Positions 7,414-14,221 of a stretch of 64,000 nucleotides of DNA are shown here, piece after piece; positions within the stretch are counted from its first letter, which is position 1, and each line of letters begins with the position of its first letter. The translations under genes were made by a program, and so were the position numbers. The notes beneath the pieces were generated by a model. It worked only from the letters and a program-made list of their open reading frames with translations, did not search any database and was not told the DNA's origin. Source of the stretch: Saprospiraceae bacterium (GTDB lineage: Bacteria; Bacteroidota; Bacteroidia; Chitinophagales; Saprospiraceae); the NCBI GenBank assembly GCA_013002625.1, contig JABDJE010000215.1:35236-99235 (forward strand), in the 5' to 3' direction.

Positions 7414-7896
7414 TTATTCTCTTTCATAACAGAATGTGCGCTGATAGTCCTCATTCTTCATATCAACAGTGGCAATCTGTAATGTCAAATAGAGTTTATC
7501 ATTTTCACATATATAGTCAACACAACTGCTTGCATCTGCACAGATTGTAATAATATTATCGCCCTCCTCTAATGTGTATGTTACAGACACCGCTTCTAAT
7601 TCATCTGGTTTGCCGGATGTGATTTCACCAGAATAATCTTCACGCAAAGTTATAATGGAGCACGCCTGTGTTTCAAAAGTTATTTCGTATTGCTCTGTTT
7701 TGTCTTTGATTGACAATATACCGCATCCATCTCCAAGGTCCTGATACGATTCAATCCGCTGAATTGAATCACTCATAAATCCACTCGATGCAATCTCCTT
7801 TAGCGTCCAGCTACCCAAGACAGTTTCCTGGGACAGTTCTTTGGAACAGGATATCAGCATTGTAAAAAGAACAAGCAGACTTAAGTATTTGCGCAT
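7414..7896 (-). CDS. Small secreted lipoprotein, lipocalin-like
   Basis: 160 residues with a clear lipoprotein signal: a short basic N-terminus, a hydrophobic core, and the lipobox LISC, giving a lipidated cysteine at residue 17. The mature part begins with a GSWTLKEI segment typical of lipocalin-like Bacteroidota lipoproteins and continues with alternating beta-strand-like stretches. Several cysteines (around DGCGI, TQACS, ICADASSCVDYIC) could form disulfides outside the cytoplasm. No enzyme motif is visible and the ligand is unknown. It is convergent with tRNA-Phe, and a terminator lies between the two. Confidence 0.75.
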   Translation of the reverse strand: MRKYLSLLVLFTMLISCSKELSQETVLGSWTLKEIASSGFMSDSIQRIESYQDLGDGCGILSIKDKTEQYEITFETQACSIITLREDYSGEITSGKPDELEAVSVTYTLEEGDNIITICADASSCVDYICENDKLYLTLQIATVDMKNEDYQRTFCYERE

Positions 7897-8059
7897 TAAA
7901 CTATGAGATATTGGGTCGTTTTAATGTGACTAAAAATACTGTATTCTTTAACATCATTAAAAAGCCAGAATTGAAATGGTTGTTGCGGATTCAAAATTTA
8001 AACTTCCTCCTCAAGGATCTCAATTAAAAGGTAATGTGTTTTATCTGTTGTGGCTTTTA

Positions 8060-8067
8060 TACTTTTG
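8060..8067 (+). promoter_or_regulatory. -7 element of the polysaccharide operon
   Basis: TACTTTTG followed by C matches TAnnTTTG and lies 36 bp before the ATG at 8103. A transcript from here would start downstream of the more distal in-frame ATG at 8034, so it supports the start at 8103. The -33 region is weak. Confidence 0.55.
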
Positions 8068-8102
8068 CAAATAATTTTTACAGGCCAACGTTTGTACTTA
8101 AC

Positions 8103-8993
8103 ATGAACAAAGCGCAACTTATTAATCAACTAAATGCTATTGATTCTCAAATCAATAGACCAAGGTTGCTGCGTGTTTTATCAAAACTTCCCAGACACTT
8201 ACGTTGGTCATTAACTAAACTTGGTCTGGGTAAAACCCTTAAATCTACATTTACTTTTTTTGGATCACAGTTATACTTCCCCTACCCCGCCTCCAAGGAC
8301 ATATTTATTTGGCGTGCAAAGTCCCATGACAGTGAAATACGATTGGCCAAATATGTTATTCACACCTTGGAGGAAGGTGATGGCTTTATAGATATAGGTG
8401 CCCATATTGGTTACTTTTCACAACTCGCAGCTCAATTGGTTGGAAATAGTGGATGTGTTTATGCGCTGGAGGCCTCCCCTGAAACATATAAGTATTTGAA
8501 GGTGAATACCGAAGACCTGCCTCAAGTCATCGCATACAATAAAGCTGTTGCGAATACCTTGGGTACGATGGTGTTTCAGGAATATGACACAGCGTTTTCG
8601 GAATTTAACAGCCTAATTGAAGAAGCGCCAATAAAAAACCTTAAATCTACCGAGGTGGAAGTAGAAACAACCACGCTGGACTCAATGGATTTCAAACGAC
8701 GAATAAGGCTTATTAAAATAGATGTTGAAGGCGCCGAAGATCTTGTAATCCAGGGCATGCAAAAAATGCTTGACAGTTCTGAACCGCCAATCCTAGTCAT
8801 TGAATTCCTTAAAGACCCAATAAAAAACACGGCACATAAAAAAGCCATGCGTTTGTTAAAGGCAAGAGGCTTTAATGTATTTCAGATCGATGATGCCGGG
8901 CACTTGTTGCCATTGGAGGATGTAGAGAAGTACATTGCTTCCATTCCTTTTGAATCAGATAATATTATTTTTAAGAAAAGCACAAGTTCTTGA
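8103..8993 (+). CDS. FkbM family methyltransferase
   Basis: About 296 residues. The SAM-binding motif I, DIGAHIGYFS (97-106), is followed by an acidic strand end (ALEASPE, 121-127) and the FkbM-type IKIDVEGAEDLVIQGM segment. It should methylate a hydroxyl of a sugar or lipid-linked intermediate. I start at the ATG at 8103 because the frame upstream to 8034 crosses the likely promoter and encodes a cysteine-rich tail foreign to the family. It is the first gene of a tightly coupled run with flippase, Wzz-like and ligase genes; its stop overlaps the TTG start of the flippase (TTGA), so a role in modifying a surface polysaccharide is likely. Confidence 0.87.
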   Translation: MNKAQLINQLNAIDSQINRPRLLRVLSKLPRHLRWSLTKLGLGKTLKSTFTFFGSQLYFPYPASKDIFIWRAKSHDSEIRLAKYVIHTLEEGDGFIDIGAHIGYFSQLAAQLVGNSGCVYALEASPETYKYLKVNTEDLPQVIAYNKAVANTLGTMVFQEYDTAFSEFNSLIEEAPIKNLKSTEVEVETTTLDSMDFKRRIRLIKIDVEGAEDLVIQGMQKMLDSSEPPILVIEFLKDPIKNTAHKKAMRLLKARGFNVFQIDDAGHLLPLEDVEKYIASIPFESDNIIFKKSTSS

Positions 8994-10435
8994 GCGAAGC
9001 ATCCGGTACTGGTACAATCTTTAAGCGCAATATCATTCTGCTGCTTATCATCAATTTTTTGATTAAGCCAATATATGTTCTATTCATCGAGGTTGAGGTC
9101 CAAAATGTGGTAGGGCCCAATGAATATGGCAGCTACTTTGGATTATTGAACTTCTGCATGCTGTTTAATATGATTCTTGACTTAGGAATTCAAAACTATA
9201 ACAGCAAGTTTGTTGCTCAAAACCGATCCCAGGTCTCGGATCATTTCTCCTATGTATTGGGAACCAAGTTGATTCTTATTATTCTTTTCTTGTCTGTCAT
9301 TTGTCTGGGGGCAGTACTTATTGGATTTCCTTCGACGTATTTCAAGTGGCTTTTGGGTATTGGCTTGATTCTTATTTTGAATACAACTCAACGATACCTG
9401 AGAAGTCATTTCTCCTCATTAGGCCAATACCGAAAAGAGGTGTGGCTGTCTGGTTTGGATAAGTTGCTAATAGTATTAGCCCTAGGTTTTTTCCTGTATA
9501 TCCAAGGTCAAATGAGTATAGATATATTCATTTATACCCAAATTGTTGTTATTGCTTTTTCAATAATTATCTCCCTCCTGTTATTAAGCCGAATGTTTAA
9601 ATTGCGGATTCGCTTTTCAATTCAAAAGAGCTCGTCGCTCCTCAAAAAGAGCCTTCCCTATGCATTGGTGCTTTTATTGATGACTTTGTTTACACGTCTG
9701 GATGGGGTCATGCTTGAAAGGTTATTAAATGATGACGCTTATAGTGCAGGCGTATATGCTGCCGGATTCCGATTGATGGATGCCGCCAATATGATAGGCA
9801 TTCTATTTGCAACGCTCTTACTTCCGATGTTTGCCAACGCACTTTCAGAGAACAGGTCGGTACAACAACTATTCGCAAGCGGTAGTCAGTTTTTATTCTA
9901 TGTCAGTGCAATCATTGTGTTGATTTGTCTTTTTTATGCCGAGCCCATTATCTATGCGTTGTATGATGGCGCAAATAGCAATTATGTCTCTGTTTTCAAA
10001 TATTTGATGGTGGCATTTCTTGCGATGTCCAATGCCAGTATCCTGGGCTGTCTCTTTTTGGCTTCTGGCCAACTTAAAGCCATTAATATCCTTTTTGGAA
10101 TTGGTATTGTGGTGAATTTTACGTTGAACTATATGTTGATACCTGAGCATCAATCTTTTGGTGCAGTAATTGCAACTATTGTTACTCAATACCTGGTTTT
10201 CATCGGTATGTATGTGCTCGCAAATAGAAGTTTTAAAATCAGTTATTGGAATAAAAGTATTTTCGCGGCATTAATTGCTGTATTTATTGTAGCAATAATA
10301 TGTGTTGGATTTGAAAAATATGTCGACATGAAATGGATATTGGAAATTTTGATTATTGGAATTTTTTCACTGATAGTATCATTTTTTACCGGCATATTTC
10401 GTTTACCTAACAGTCAATACCTAGAGAAGAAGTAA
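8990..10435 (+). CDS. Oligosaccharide flippase, Wzx/MOP superfamily
   Basis: 481 residues with about 12-14 hydrophobic helices, the pattern of polysaccharide-type MOP exporters. Family features include an N-terminal IFKRNIILLLIINFLIKP region, a central LLKKSLPYALVLLLMTLFTRLDGVMLERLL segment typical of Wzx (helix 7, with an Arg/Asp pair), and glycine-poor C-terminal helices. It would flip undecaprenyl-linked glycans across the inner membrane. The TTG start overlaps the stop of the FkbM gene by four bases, and its stop overlaps the next ATG (TAATG), so the genes are translationally coupled. Confidence 0.85.
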   Translation: MSEASGTGTIFKRNIILLLIINFLIKPIYVLFIEVEVQNVVGPNEYGSYFGLLNFCMLFNMILDLGIQNYNSKFVAQNRSQVSDHFSYVLGTKLILIILFLSVICLGAVLIGFPSTYFKWLLGIGLILILNTTQRYLRSHFSSLGQYRKEVWLSGLDKLLIVLALGFFLYIQGQMSIDIFIYTQIVVIAFSIIISLLLLSRMFKLRIRFSIQKSSSLLKKSLPYALVLLLMTLFTRLDGVMLERLLNDDAYSAGVYAAGFRLMDAANMIGILFATLLLPMFANALSENRSVQQLFASGSQFLFYVSAIIVLICLFYAEPIIYALYDGANSNYVSVFKYLMVAFLAMSNASILGCLFLASGQLKAINILFGIGIVVNFTLNYMLIPEHQSFGAVIATIVTQYLVFIGMYVLANRSFKISYWNKSIFAALIAVFIVAIICVGFEKYVDMKWILEILIIGIFSLIVSFFTGIFRLPNSQYLEKK

Positions 10436-11523
10436 TGCAAAATCAAAACGATAGCCTACTTGGCATCCTTGTGCTATTATACAAGTGGAGAAAGCAAATT
10501 ATCATCGCCACTTTACTGGCTGCCATAGTAACTGCAGGTGTTTCCCTAACCCTGCCTAATTATTATCAATCGCAAACTGTCTTTTATGCTGCGAGCCCGG
10601 ATTTAGTAAAATCCTTACGTTCGGAGGACAAGCGTATATATGGCTCTGACAGCGATATGGACAGACTGTTATCAATTGCCCAATCCAACGAAGTAAGATC
10701 ATTTCTTATCGACTCGTTTGATCTCTATGACCACTACGATATTGACAGAAATGATCCGAAAGCTTCTCATAAAATTCAACAGAAACTTGACAAACTCTAT
10801 AGCACAAGCAAGACGAGGTATGATGCGATTTCGCTGGTTGTTGAAGACAAAGACCCCGATTTTTCTGCAAACATGGCCAATGGTGCAAGAGATAAGATTG
10901 AAGCTACGGCTCAAGCCTTAATCAAAAGAAGTCAATGGTCATTGATTGAAGGTCTCCGGAAAAATATTGAAAAAAAATCCAATGAGTACAAGGCCTTAAC
11001 AGACAGTCTTTACAATCTAAGGGAGCGCCATAAAATATTCAATACAGTTTCTCAAGGGGAAGCATTTGGAACAGCGATGGTTGAATTGAATGGTAAGGTT
11101 GAGAATCTTAATGCTCAGGTTATTCACTTAAAAAATATTAGCGGATCACAAGATTCGATAATGCGGTTACAGGCTAAACTCCAGGGTGCCCGTAAAGAGT
11201 TAGCCACTTTAAATTCAGATATAAAAAGTTATAATGAAGGCTATCCTGCGGTGGTAAATATTGAACGGGAGCGTAAAGATTTTGGTAGTCAATTGGGCTT
11301 CGATAAAGAAACGCTTACACAATATGAAGCTGTCTACAACTCTGATATCAATGCGATTCATGTTGTTCAGGAAGCAGTTGCGCCTGTGGTAAAATCAAGA
11401 CCGCGCCGATCCATTCTTGTTATCGGAATAACGATGCTGGTTTTTGTATTAGCCAGTCTATGGGTTATCGTTCAGGATCAATTCAATAAAAATAATTGGC
11501 GGGCGCAATTTAAAGATGCTTAA
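10435..11523 (+). CDS. Wzz-like polysaccharide chain-length/co-polymerase protein
   Basis: 362 residues with the Wzz topology: a cytoplasmic N-terminus, helix 1 (about 20-42), a long periplasmic domain rich in predicted coiled coil (about 160-275), and a C-terminal helix (about 325-347) preceded by VKSRPRRS. No BY-kinase domain is attached. Such proteins set the modal length of polymers made by Wzy-type enzymes or recruit export machinery. It overlaps the flippase stop by one base and the ligase start by eight bases, consistent with one operon. Confidence 0.84.
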   Translation: MQNQNDSLLGILVLLYKWRKQIIIATLLAAIVTAGVSLTLPNYYQSQTVFYAASPDLVKSLRSEDKRIYGSDSDMDRLLSIAQSNEVRSFLIDSFDLYDHYDIDRNDPKASHKIQQKLDKLYSTSKTRYDAISLVVEDKDPDFSANMANGARDKIEATAQALIKRSQWSLIEGLRKNIEKKSNEYKALTDSLYNLRERHKIFNTVSQGEAFGTAMVELNGKVENLNAQVIHLKNISGSQDSIMRLQAKLQGARKELATLNSDIKSYNEGYPAVVNIERERKDFGSQLGFDKETLTQYEAVYNSDINAIHVVQEAVAPVVKSRPRRSILVIGITMLVFVLASLWVIVQDQFNKNNWRAQFKDA

Positions 11524-12985
11524 GGCTATAAAACCCATTTACAGATATGATGATAAAACCTTATTCTGGGGTTTTATCACGCTCACTATACTGTCTGCTG
11601 TGGGTTCTCTTCTTCTGGAAAGTCCTGCCCCATTATTATTACCAATGGGCTTGTTGTTTGGTCTTTTTACATTTCACAGTCCGAAACAATTATACTATCT
11701 ATTTTTCTTTCTATTGCCCTTTTCTGTTGAGGTCTCTTTGCCGGGCGGATTTGGTACAGATTTACCTTCGGAGCCTATTATGTTGGTATTGATGGGCATT
11801 ACCGGCTTGCTCTATTTCAGGAATATGCATCATCTCGATAGCCGACTTTTCAGACACCCTATGACAATAATTGTTTTGTTGCACCTTGGGTGGATCGCTT
11901 TCACGTGTTTGTTTTCTGTTGACTTCGTTGTGTCTCTAAAGTTCTGGGTAGCAAAGTTCTGGTATCTTCTACCTTTTTATTTTCTGCCTTTCGTAATGTT
12001 GAAGGACGAAAAGGCATATCGATATTTGTTCATGTTTTTGGGCTTAGGGTTATATATATCCATAGCCTACGTCATGTTTCAACACGCGCTCAAAGGATTC
12101 TCTTTTGATTCTATAAATAAAGCAGTACGTCCCATCTATCGAAATCATGTGAGCTACGGTATAATTCTGGTTTGTTTCCTTCCTTTTTTATGGTATTTGA
12201 TCAATGCTTCCAAAGTGAAGTCATTGTTTTTAAAATGGGGTCCTATGTTAATCCTATTGGTGGCCATATATCTTACTTATACACGCGCCGCGCAACTTGC
12301 AGTGGTTTTGGCTTTTGGAATTTTCTGGGTCATTCGATTACGGTTGGCCAAATTAGCATTGGGTGGCAGTGTTGCACTTTTGATAGCCATAGTAACATTC
12401 CTGTCCTATAACAACAAGTATCTCGATTTTGCACCGGACTATGAAAAGACCATTACACATTACAAGTTTGATAATCTTGTTGAAGCGACATATAAAATGC
12501 AGGACATCTCTACTGTTGAACGTTTCTATCGATGGATAGCTGGGTTTTACATGGTCAAGGAAAAACCAGTTACAGGTTGGGGACCATCTACTTTTTATAC
12601 GCAATACAAGGGTCACACAGTAACCAGTTATAAAACATATGTAAGCAACAACCCAGAAAAGTCGGGTATCCACAATAACTACCTCATGGTGGCTGTTGAA
12701 CAGGGTGTTCCCGGCCTAATTATTATGGTGTTAATTGCCATTCTACCTATCATTTTTGGAGAAAGAGCCTATCATGCCCTAAAAGACCCCAATGAGCGCA
12801 ATCTTGTCATGGCGGCCATAATTTGTTTTACTTTAATAGACATTGTTATACTAATTAATGATTTACTGGAGGCCGACAAGGTGGGGCCGTTTTATTTCCT
12901 GAGTTTATCGATTATTGTCTACTTCTATTGTAAGTCGCAAAAAGCGGGCGCTAAGGAAAAAATTATGCCTCAAAGCATAGATTAA
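11516..12985 (+). CDS. O-antigen ligase/polymerase family protein (Wzy_C domain)
   Basis: 489 residues, about 10-12 membrane helices with a large periplasmic loop between roughly residues 300 and 385 that contains ERFYRWIAGF and KPVTGWGPSTFY, the usual RxxxW...GxGxG-like pattern of Wzy_C proteins, followed by HNNYLMVAVEQGVPGLI (HN-x-hydrophobic-GxxG). This family includes O-antigen ligases that attach glycans to lipid A-core and Wzy polymerases; sequence alone does not separate them. It is the last gene of the polysaccharide operon. No glycosyltransferase genes are in this operon, so the glycan must be built elsewhere. Confidence 0.84.
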   Translation: MLKAIKPIYRYDDKTLFWGFITLTILSAVGSLLLESPAPLLLPMGLLFGLFTFHSPKQLYYLFFFLLPFSVEVSLPGGFGTDLPSEPIMLVLMGITGLLYFRNMHHLDSRLFRHPMTIIVLLHLGWIAFTCLFSVDFVVSLKFWVAKFWYLLPFYFLPFVMLKDEKAYRYLFMFLGLGLYISIAYVMFQHALKGFSFDSINKAVRPIYRNHVSYGIILVCFLPFLWYLINASKVKSLFLKWGPMLILLVAIYLTYTRAAQLAVVLAFGIFWVIRLRLAKLALGGSVALLIAIVTFLSYNNKYLDFAPDYEKTITHYKFDNLVEATYKMQDISTVERFYRWIAGFYMVKEKPVTGWGPSTFYTQYKGHTVTSYKTYVSNNPEKSGIHNNYLMVAVEQGVPGLIIMVLIAILPIIFGERAYHALKDPNERNLVMAAIICFTLIDIVILINDLLEADKVGPFYFLSLSIIVYFYCKSQKAGAKEKIMPQSID

Positions 12986-13001
12986 ATTTCCCGAATATTT
13001 A

Positions 13002-13033
13002 TTTGCAAGTATTGAAGCATCCGTCTATATTTG
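13002..13033 (+). promoter_or_regulatory. Promoter of the tRNA-Val region
   Basis: TTTG at 13002-13005, a 20-bp spacer, then TATATTTG at 13026-13033 followed by C: both halves of the Bacteroidota promoter at the expected spacing. The transcript would begin a few bases before the tRNA-like fragment at 13050 and run into tRNA-Val. Confidence 0.75.
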
Positions 13034-13049
13034 CAATCCTTTACAGAAA

Positions 13050-13104
13050 GGGTGATTAGCTCAGTTGGTTCAGAGCATCCCGATATAATCGGGAGAGTCG
13101 GGAC
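13050..13104 (+). pseudogene. Variant tRNA fragment, 5' half, with a palindromic anticodon arm
   Basis: The first 28 nt (acceptor GGGTGAT, complete D arm, base 26 region) are identical to tRNA-Val at 13116. The anticodon arm is then replaced by TCCCGATATAATCGGGA, a perfect inverted repeat, followed by GAGTC and GGGA. The T arm and the acceptor partner ATCGCCC are missing, and the sequence ends in an A-run before the intact tRNA. As a tRNA its loop would give anticodon ATA, but without its 3' half it cannot form a cloverleaf. It is transcribed first if the promoter at 13002-13033 is used. Confidence 0.8.
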
Positions 13105-13115
13105 CACAAAAAAAA

Positions 13116-13190
13116 GGGTGATTAGCTCAGTTGGTTCAGAGCACCTGGTTTACACCCAGGGGGTCGGGAGTTCGAGTCTCTCATCGCCCA
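13116..13190 (+). tRNA. tRNA-Val (TAC)
   Basis: 75 nt, complete: acceptor GGGTGAT/ATCGCCC (one G-T pair), D stem GCTC/GAGC, anticodon stem CCTGG/CCAGG with loop TTTACAC (anticodon TAC), variable GGGTC, T stem GGGAG/CTCTC with loop TTCGAGT, discriminator A at 13190. CCA is not encoded. A terminator follows four bases later. It sits inside a set of tRNA-derived fragments (13050, 13249, 13600). Confidence 0.96.
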
Positions 13191-13194
13191 CACA

Positions 13195-13223
13195 AAGCTC
13201 AGCAGGAATGCTGGGCTTTTTTT
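13195..13223 (+). terminator. Intrinsic terminator after tRNA-Val
   Basis: Stem AAGCTCAGCA/TGCTGGGCTT (10 bp, one T-G pair) with loop GGAA and a seven-base T tract. The whole unit is duplicated exactly at 13659-13687. Confidence 0.92.
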
Positions 13224-13248
13224 ATGCCTAATATTCTCTTAACTACAA

Positions 13249-13292
13249 TCAGAGCATCCCGATACAATCGGGAGAGTCAAGAGTTCGAGTCT
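13249..13292 (+). repeat. 44-bp direct repeat, left copy (tRNA-like)
   Basis: Identical over all 44 bases to 13600-13643. It runs from the end of the D arm (TCAGAGCA) through the palindromic anticodon arm TCCCGATACAATCGGGA and GAGTC into the T arm (GAGTTCGAGTCT). The two copies lie 351 bp apart and bracket the GIY-YIG gene at 13312-13593. Confidence 0.95.
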
Positions 13293-13311
13293 GACTTTGT
13301 CATAATAAGTC

Positions 13312-13593
13312 ATGCTAAGTCTAAGTGCATTTTTCTTTATTGGTATTGTGAAGTATTACCTATACATACTCTATTCTAAATCACTTAACAGATATTACGT
13401 TGGACACACTAAAAATCTATCTGATAGATTATCAAAACATTTGGCAAATCATTCTGGGTTTACAGGGAAGGCCAAAGATTGGATCTTGGTTTATAGTGAA
13501 GATTATCCGACTAAGCAAGATGCTTATCGTCGTGAACGCCAATTAAAATCTTGGAAGTCACGCTTAAAAATCGAAGACCTCATTGAACATTAG
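13312..13593 (+). CDS. Small GIY-YIG nuclease flanked by tRNA-like repeats
   Basis: Up to 93 residues and essentially one GIY-YIG domain: YLYILY (17-22) and YYVGHT (28-33) form the first strands, with Arg39 in LSDRLSKH and Glu75 in YRRERQLKSW as the expected catalytic residues. It resembles the short UPF0213/YhbQ-type branch. The first 12 residues are hydrophobic and unlike the family, so a GTG start at 13348, giving KYYLYIL at the N-terminus, is more likely than the ATG at 13312. The gene begins 19 bp after one 44-bp tRNA-like repeat and its stop is six bases before the other. Its target is unknown; the context suggests tRNA genes or tRNA-like RNA. Confidence 0.83.
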   Translation: MLSLSAFFFIGIVKYYLYILYSKSLNRYYVGHTKNLSDRLSKHLANHSGFTGKAKDWILVYSEDYPTKQDAYRRERQLKSWKSRLKIEDLIEH

Positions 13594-13597
13594 TAAA

Positions 13598-13654
13598 GTT
13601 CAGAGCATCCCGATACAATCGGGAGAGTCAAGAGTTCGAGTCTCTCATCGCCCA
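13598..13654 (+). pseudogene. Variant tRNA fragment, 3' half, with a palindromic anticodon arm
   Basis: GTTCAGAGCA (end of the D arm), TCCCGATACAATCGGGA in place of the anticodon arm (would-be anticodon ACA), GAGTC, a T arm with one mismatched pair (AAGAG/CTCTC), then the complete acceptor 3' strand ATCGCCC and discriminator A at 13654. The 5' acceptor strand and the first half of the D arm are missing. Joined to the 5' half at 13050-13097 it would make a 75-nt tRNA-shaped molecule. Confidence 0.8.
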
Positions 13655-13687
13655 CACAAAGCTCAGCAGGAATGCTGGGCTTTTTTT
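13632..13687 (+). repeat. Exact 56-bp duplication of the tRNA-Val 3' end plus terminator
   Basis: Identical, base for base, to 13168-13223: half of the T arm, the acceptor 3' strand, the short linker and the whole terminator with seven T. Such duplication of a tRNA 3' end is the pattern left by tRNA-targeting integration or by copying during homing; unequal recombination is the alternative. Confidence 0.95.
13659..13687 (+). terminator. Second copy of the tRNA-Val terminator
   Basis: Same 10-bp stem, GGAA loop and T7 tract as 13195-13223. It now ends any transcript of the GIY-YIG gene and the 3' tRNA fragment. Confidence 0.9.
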
Positions 13688-13843
13688 GTTTTTACGTTTT
13701 TCATTGAGGCTCTACTCCAGTACCAGAATATTTCTCCGCTCACTACTTTCGGTCGAAATAAAAAAGTACTCTCTTTTACATCTCGAGTTTGCTGAGAGAT
13801 ACTCTGAATCATAAGCACTACGTATTAAAAGGGCAACCCACCC

Positions 13844-14143
13844 CTAATAAAACTGCCCGTTCAAGGTCAGCATCCTGGGGTTCATGCTTTTAATAAGAGC
13901 AATCTTCTTCGATTTACGCCACCTCTTCAATTGTTTCTCAAGTGCAATGGCATTAAGAACGTACTTGTGCGTTTCAAAATAAACCAGCTCATAACAATAA
14001 ACAGATCCTGCAAAGGAGTTCCTGGTTCCTCTGTTCCCTTTGTGCTCTCTTAGGCGTTTGGAAAGACTTTTAGTGAAGCCAATATAAAAGACAGTTCTTC
14101 CAGGATTGGAGAGGATATAAGTGTAGAAGCAATAATGGCGCAT
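13844..14143 (-). CDS. Small GIY-YIG nuclease, second gene
   Basis: 99 residues from the ATG at 14143 (the frame is open to 14185, but the extra residues precede the conserved start of the domain). FYTYIL (6-11) and FYIGFT (19-24) are the GIY-YIG strands, Arg30 and Glu69 the likely catalytic residues (SLSKRLREHK and ALEKQLKRW). It is on the opposite strand to the first GIY-YIG gene, only about 35% alike by eye, and ends in a longer basic tail. No tRNA-like repeat flanks it. A GGGCA/TGCCC inverted repeat (13831-13835, 13854-13858) surrounds its stop codon. Confidence 0.82.
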   Translation of the reverse strand: MRHYCFYTYILSNPGRTVFYIGFTKSLSKRLREHKGNRGTRNSFAGSVYCYELVYFETHKYVLNAIALEKQLKRWRKSKKIALIKSMNPRMLTLNGQFY

Positions 14144-14221
14144 AACAATATGCTCCAATATTAGACAAGCTAAATCAGACAACAATTGAAAAAAGAAGGC
14201 ATTATGGATTATAGGATCAAA

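Larger units (their letters stand above)
13249..13687 (+). mobile_element. Candidate miniature GIY-YIG element at tRNA-Val
   Basis: The unit consists of a tRNA-like repeat with a palindromic arm, a single GIY-YIG gene, the same repeat again, and a duplicated tRNA 3' end with terminator. Everything needed for a homing-type element is present in 0.44 kb: a nuclease, a repeated target-like sequence and a tRNA locus. There is no integrase or transposase. The boundaries are set by the repeats; mobility itself is inferred. Confidence 0.5.

Noticed and set aside
8103..12985. Complete O-antigen biosynthesis locus
   Set aside because: Only modification, export, length control and ligation genes are present; no glycosyltransferases or nucleotide-sugar genes.
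13031..13379. Two open frames running through the tRNA-like fragment, tRNA-Val and the terminator
   Set aside because: They are read through tRNA genes and a terminator; the tRNA assignment explains the sequence.
13249..13643. CRISPR-like array from the 44-bp repeats
   Set aside because: Only two perfect copies 351 bp apart with a gene between them; no regular spacers and no cas genes.
13583..13795. 70-residue frame over the right repeat and terminator
   Set aside because: It begins inside the GIY-YIG gene end and translates the tRNA fragment and terminator; not plausible as a protein.
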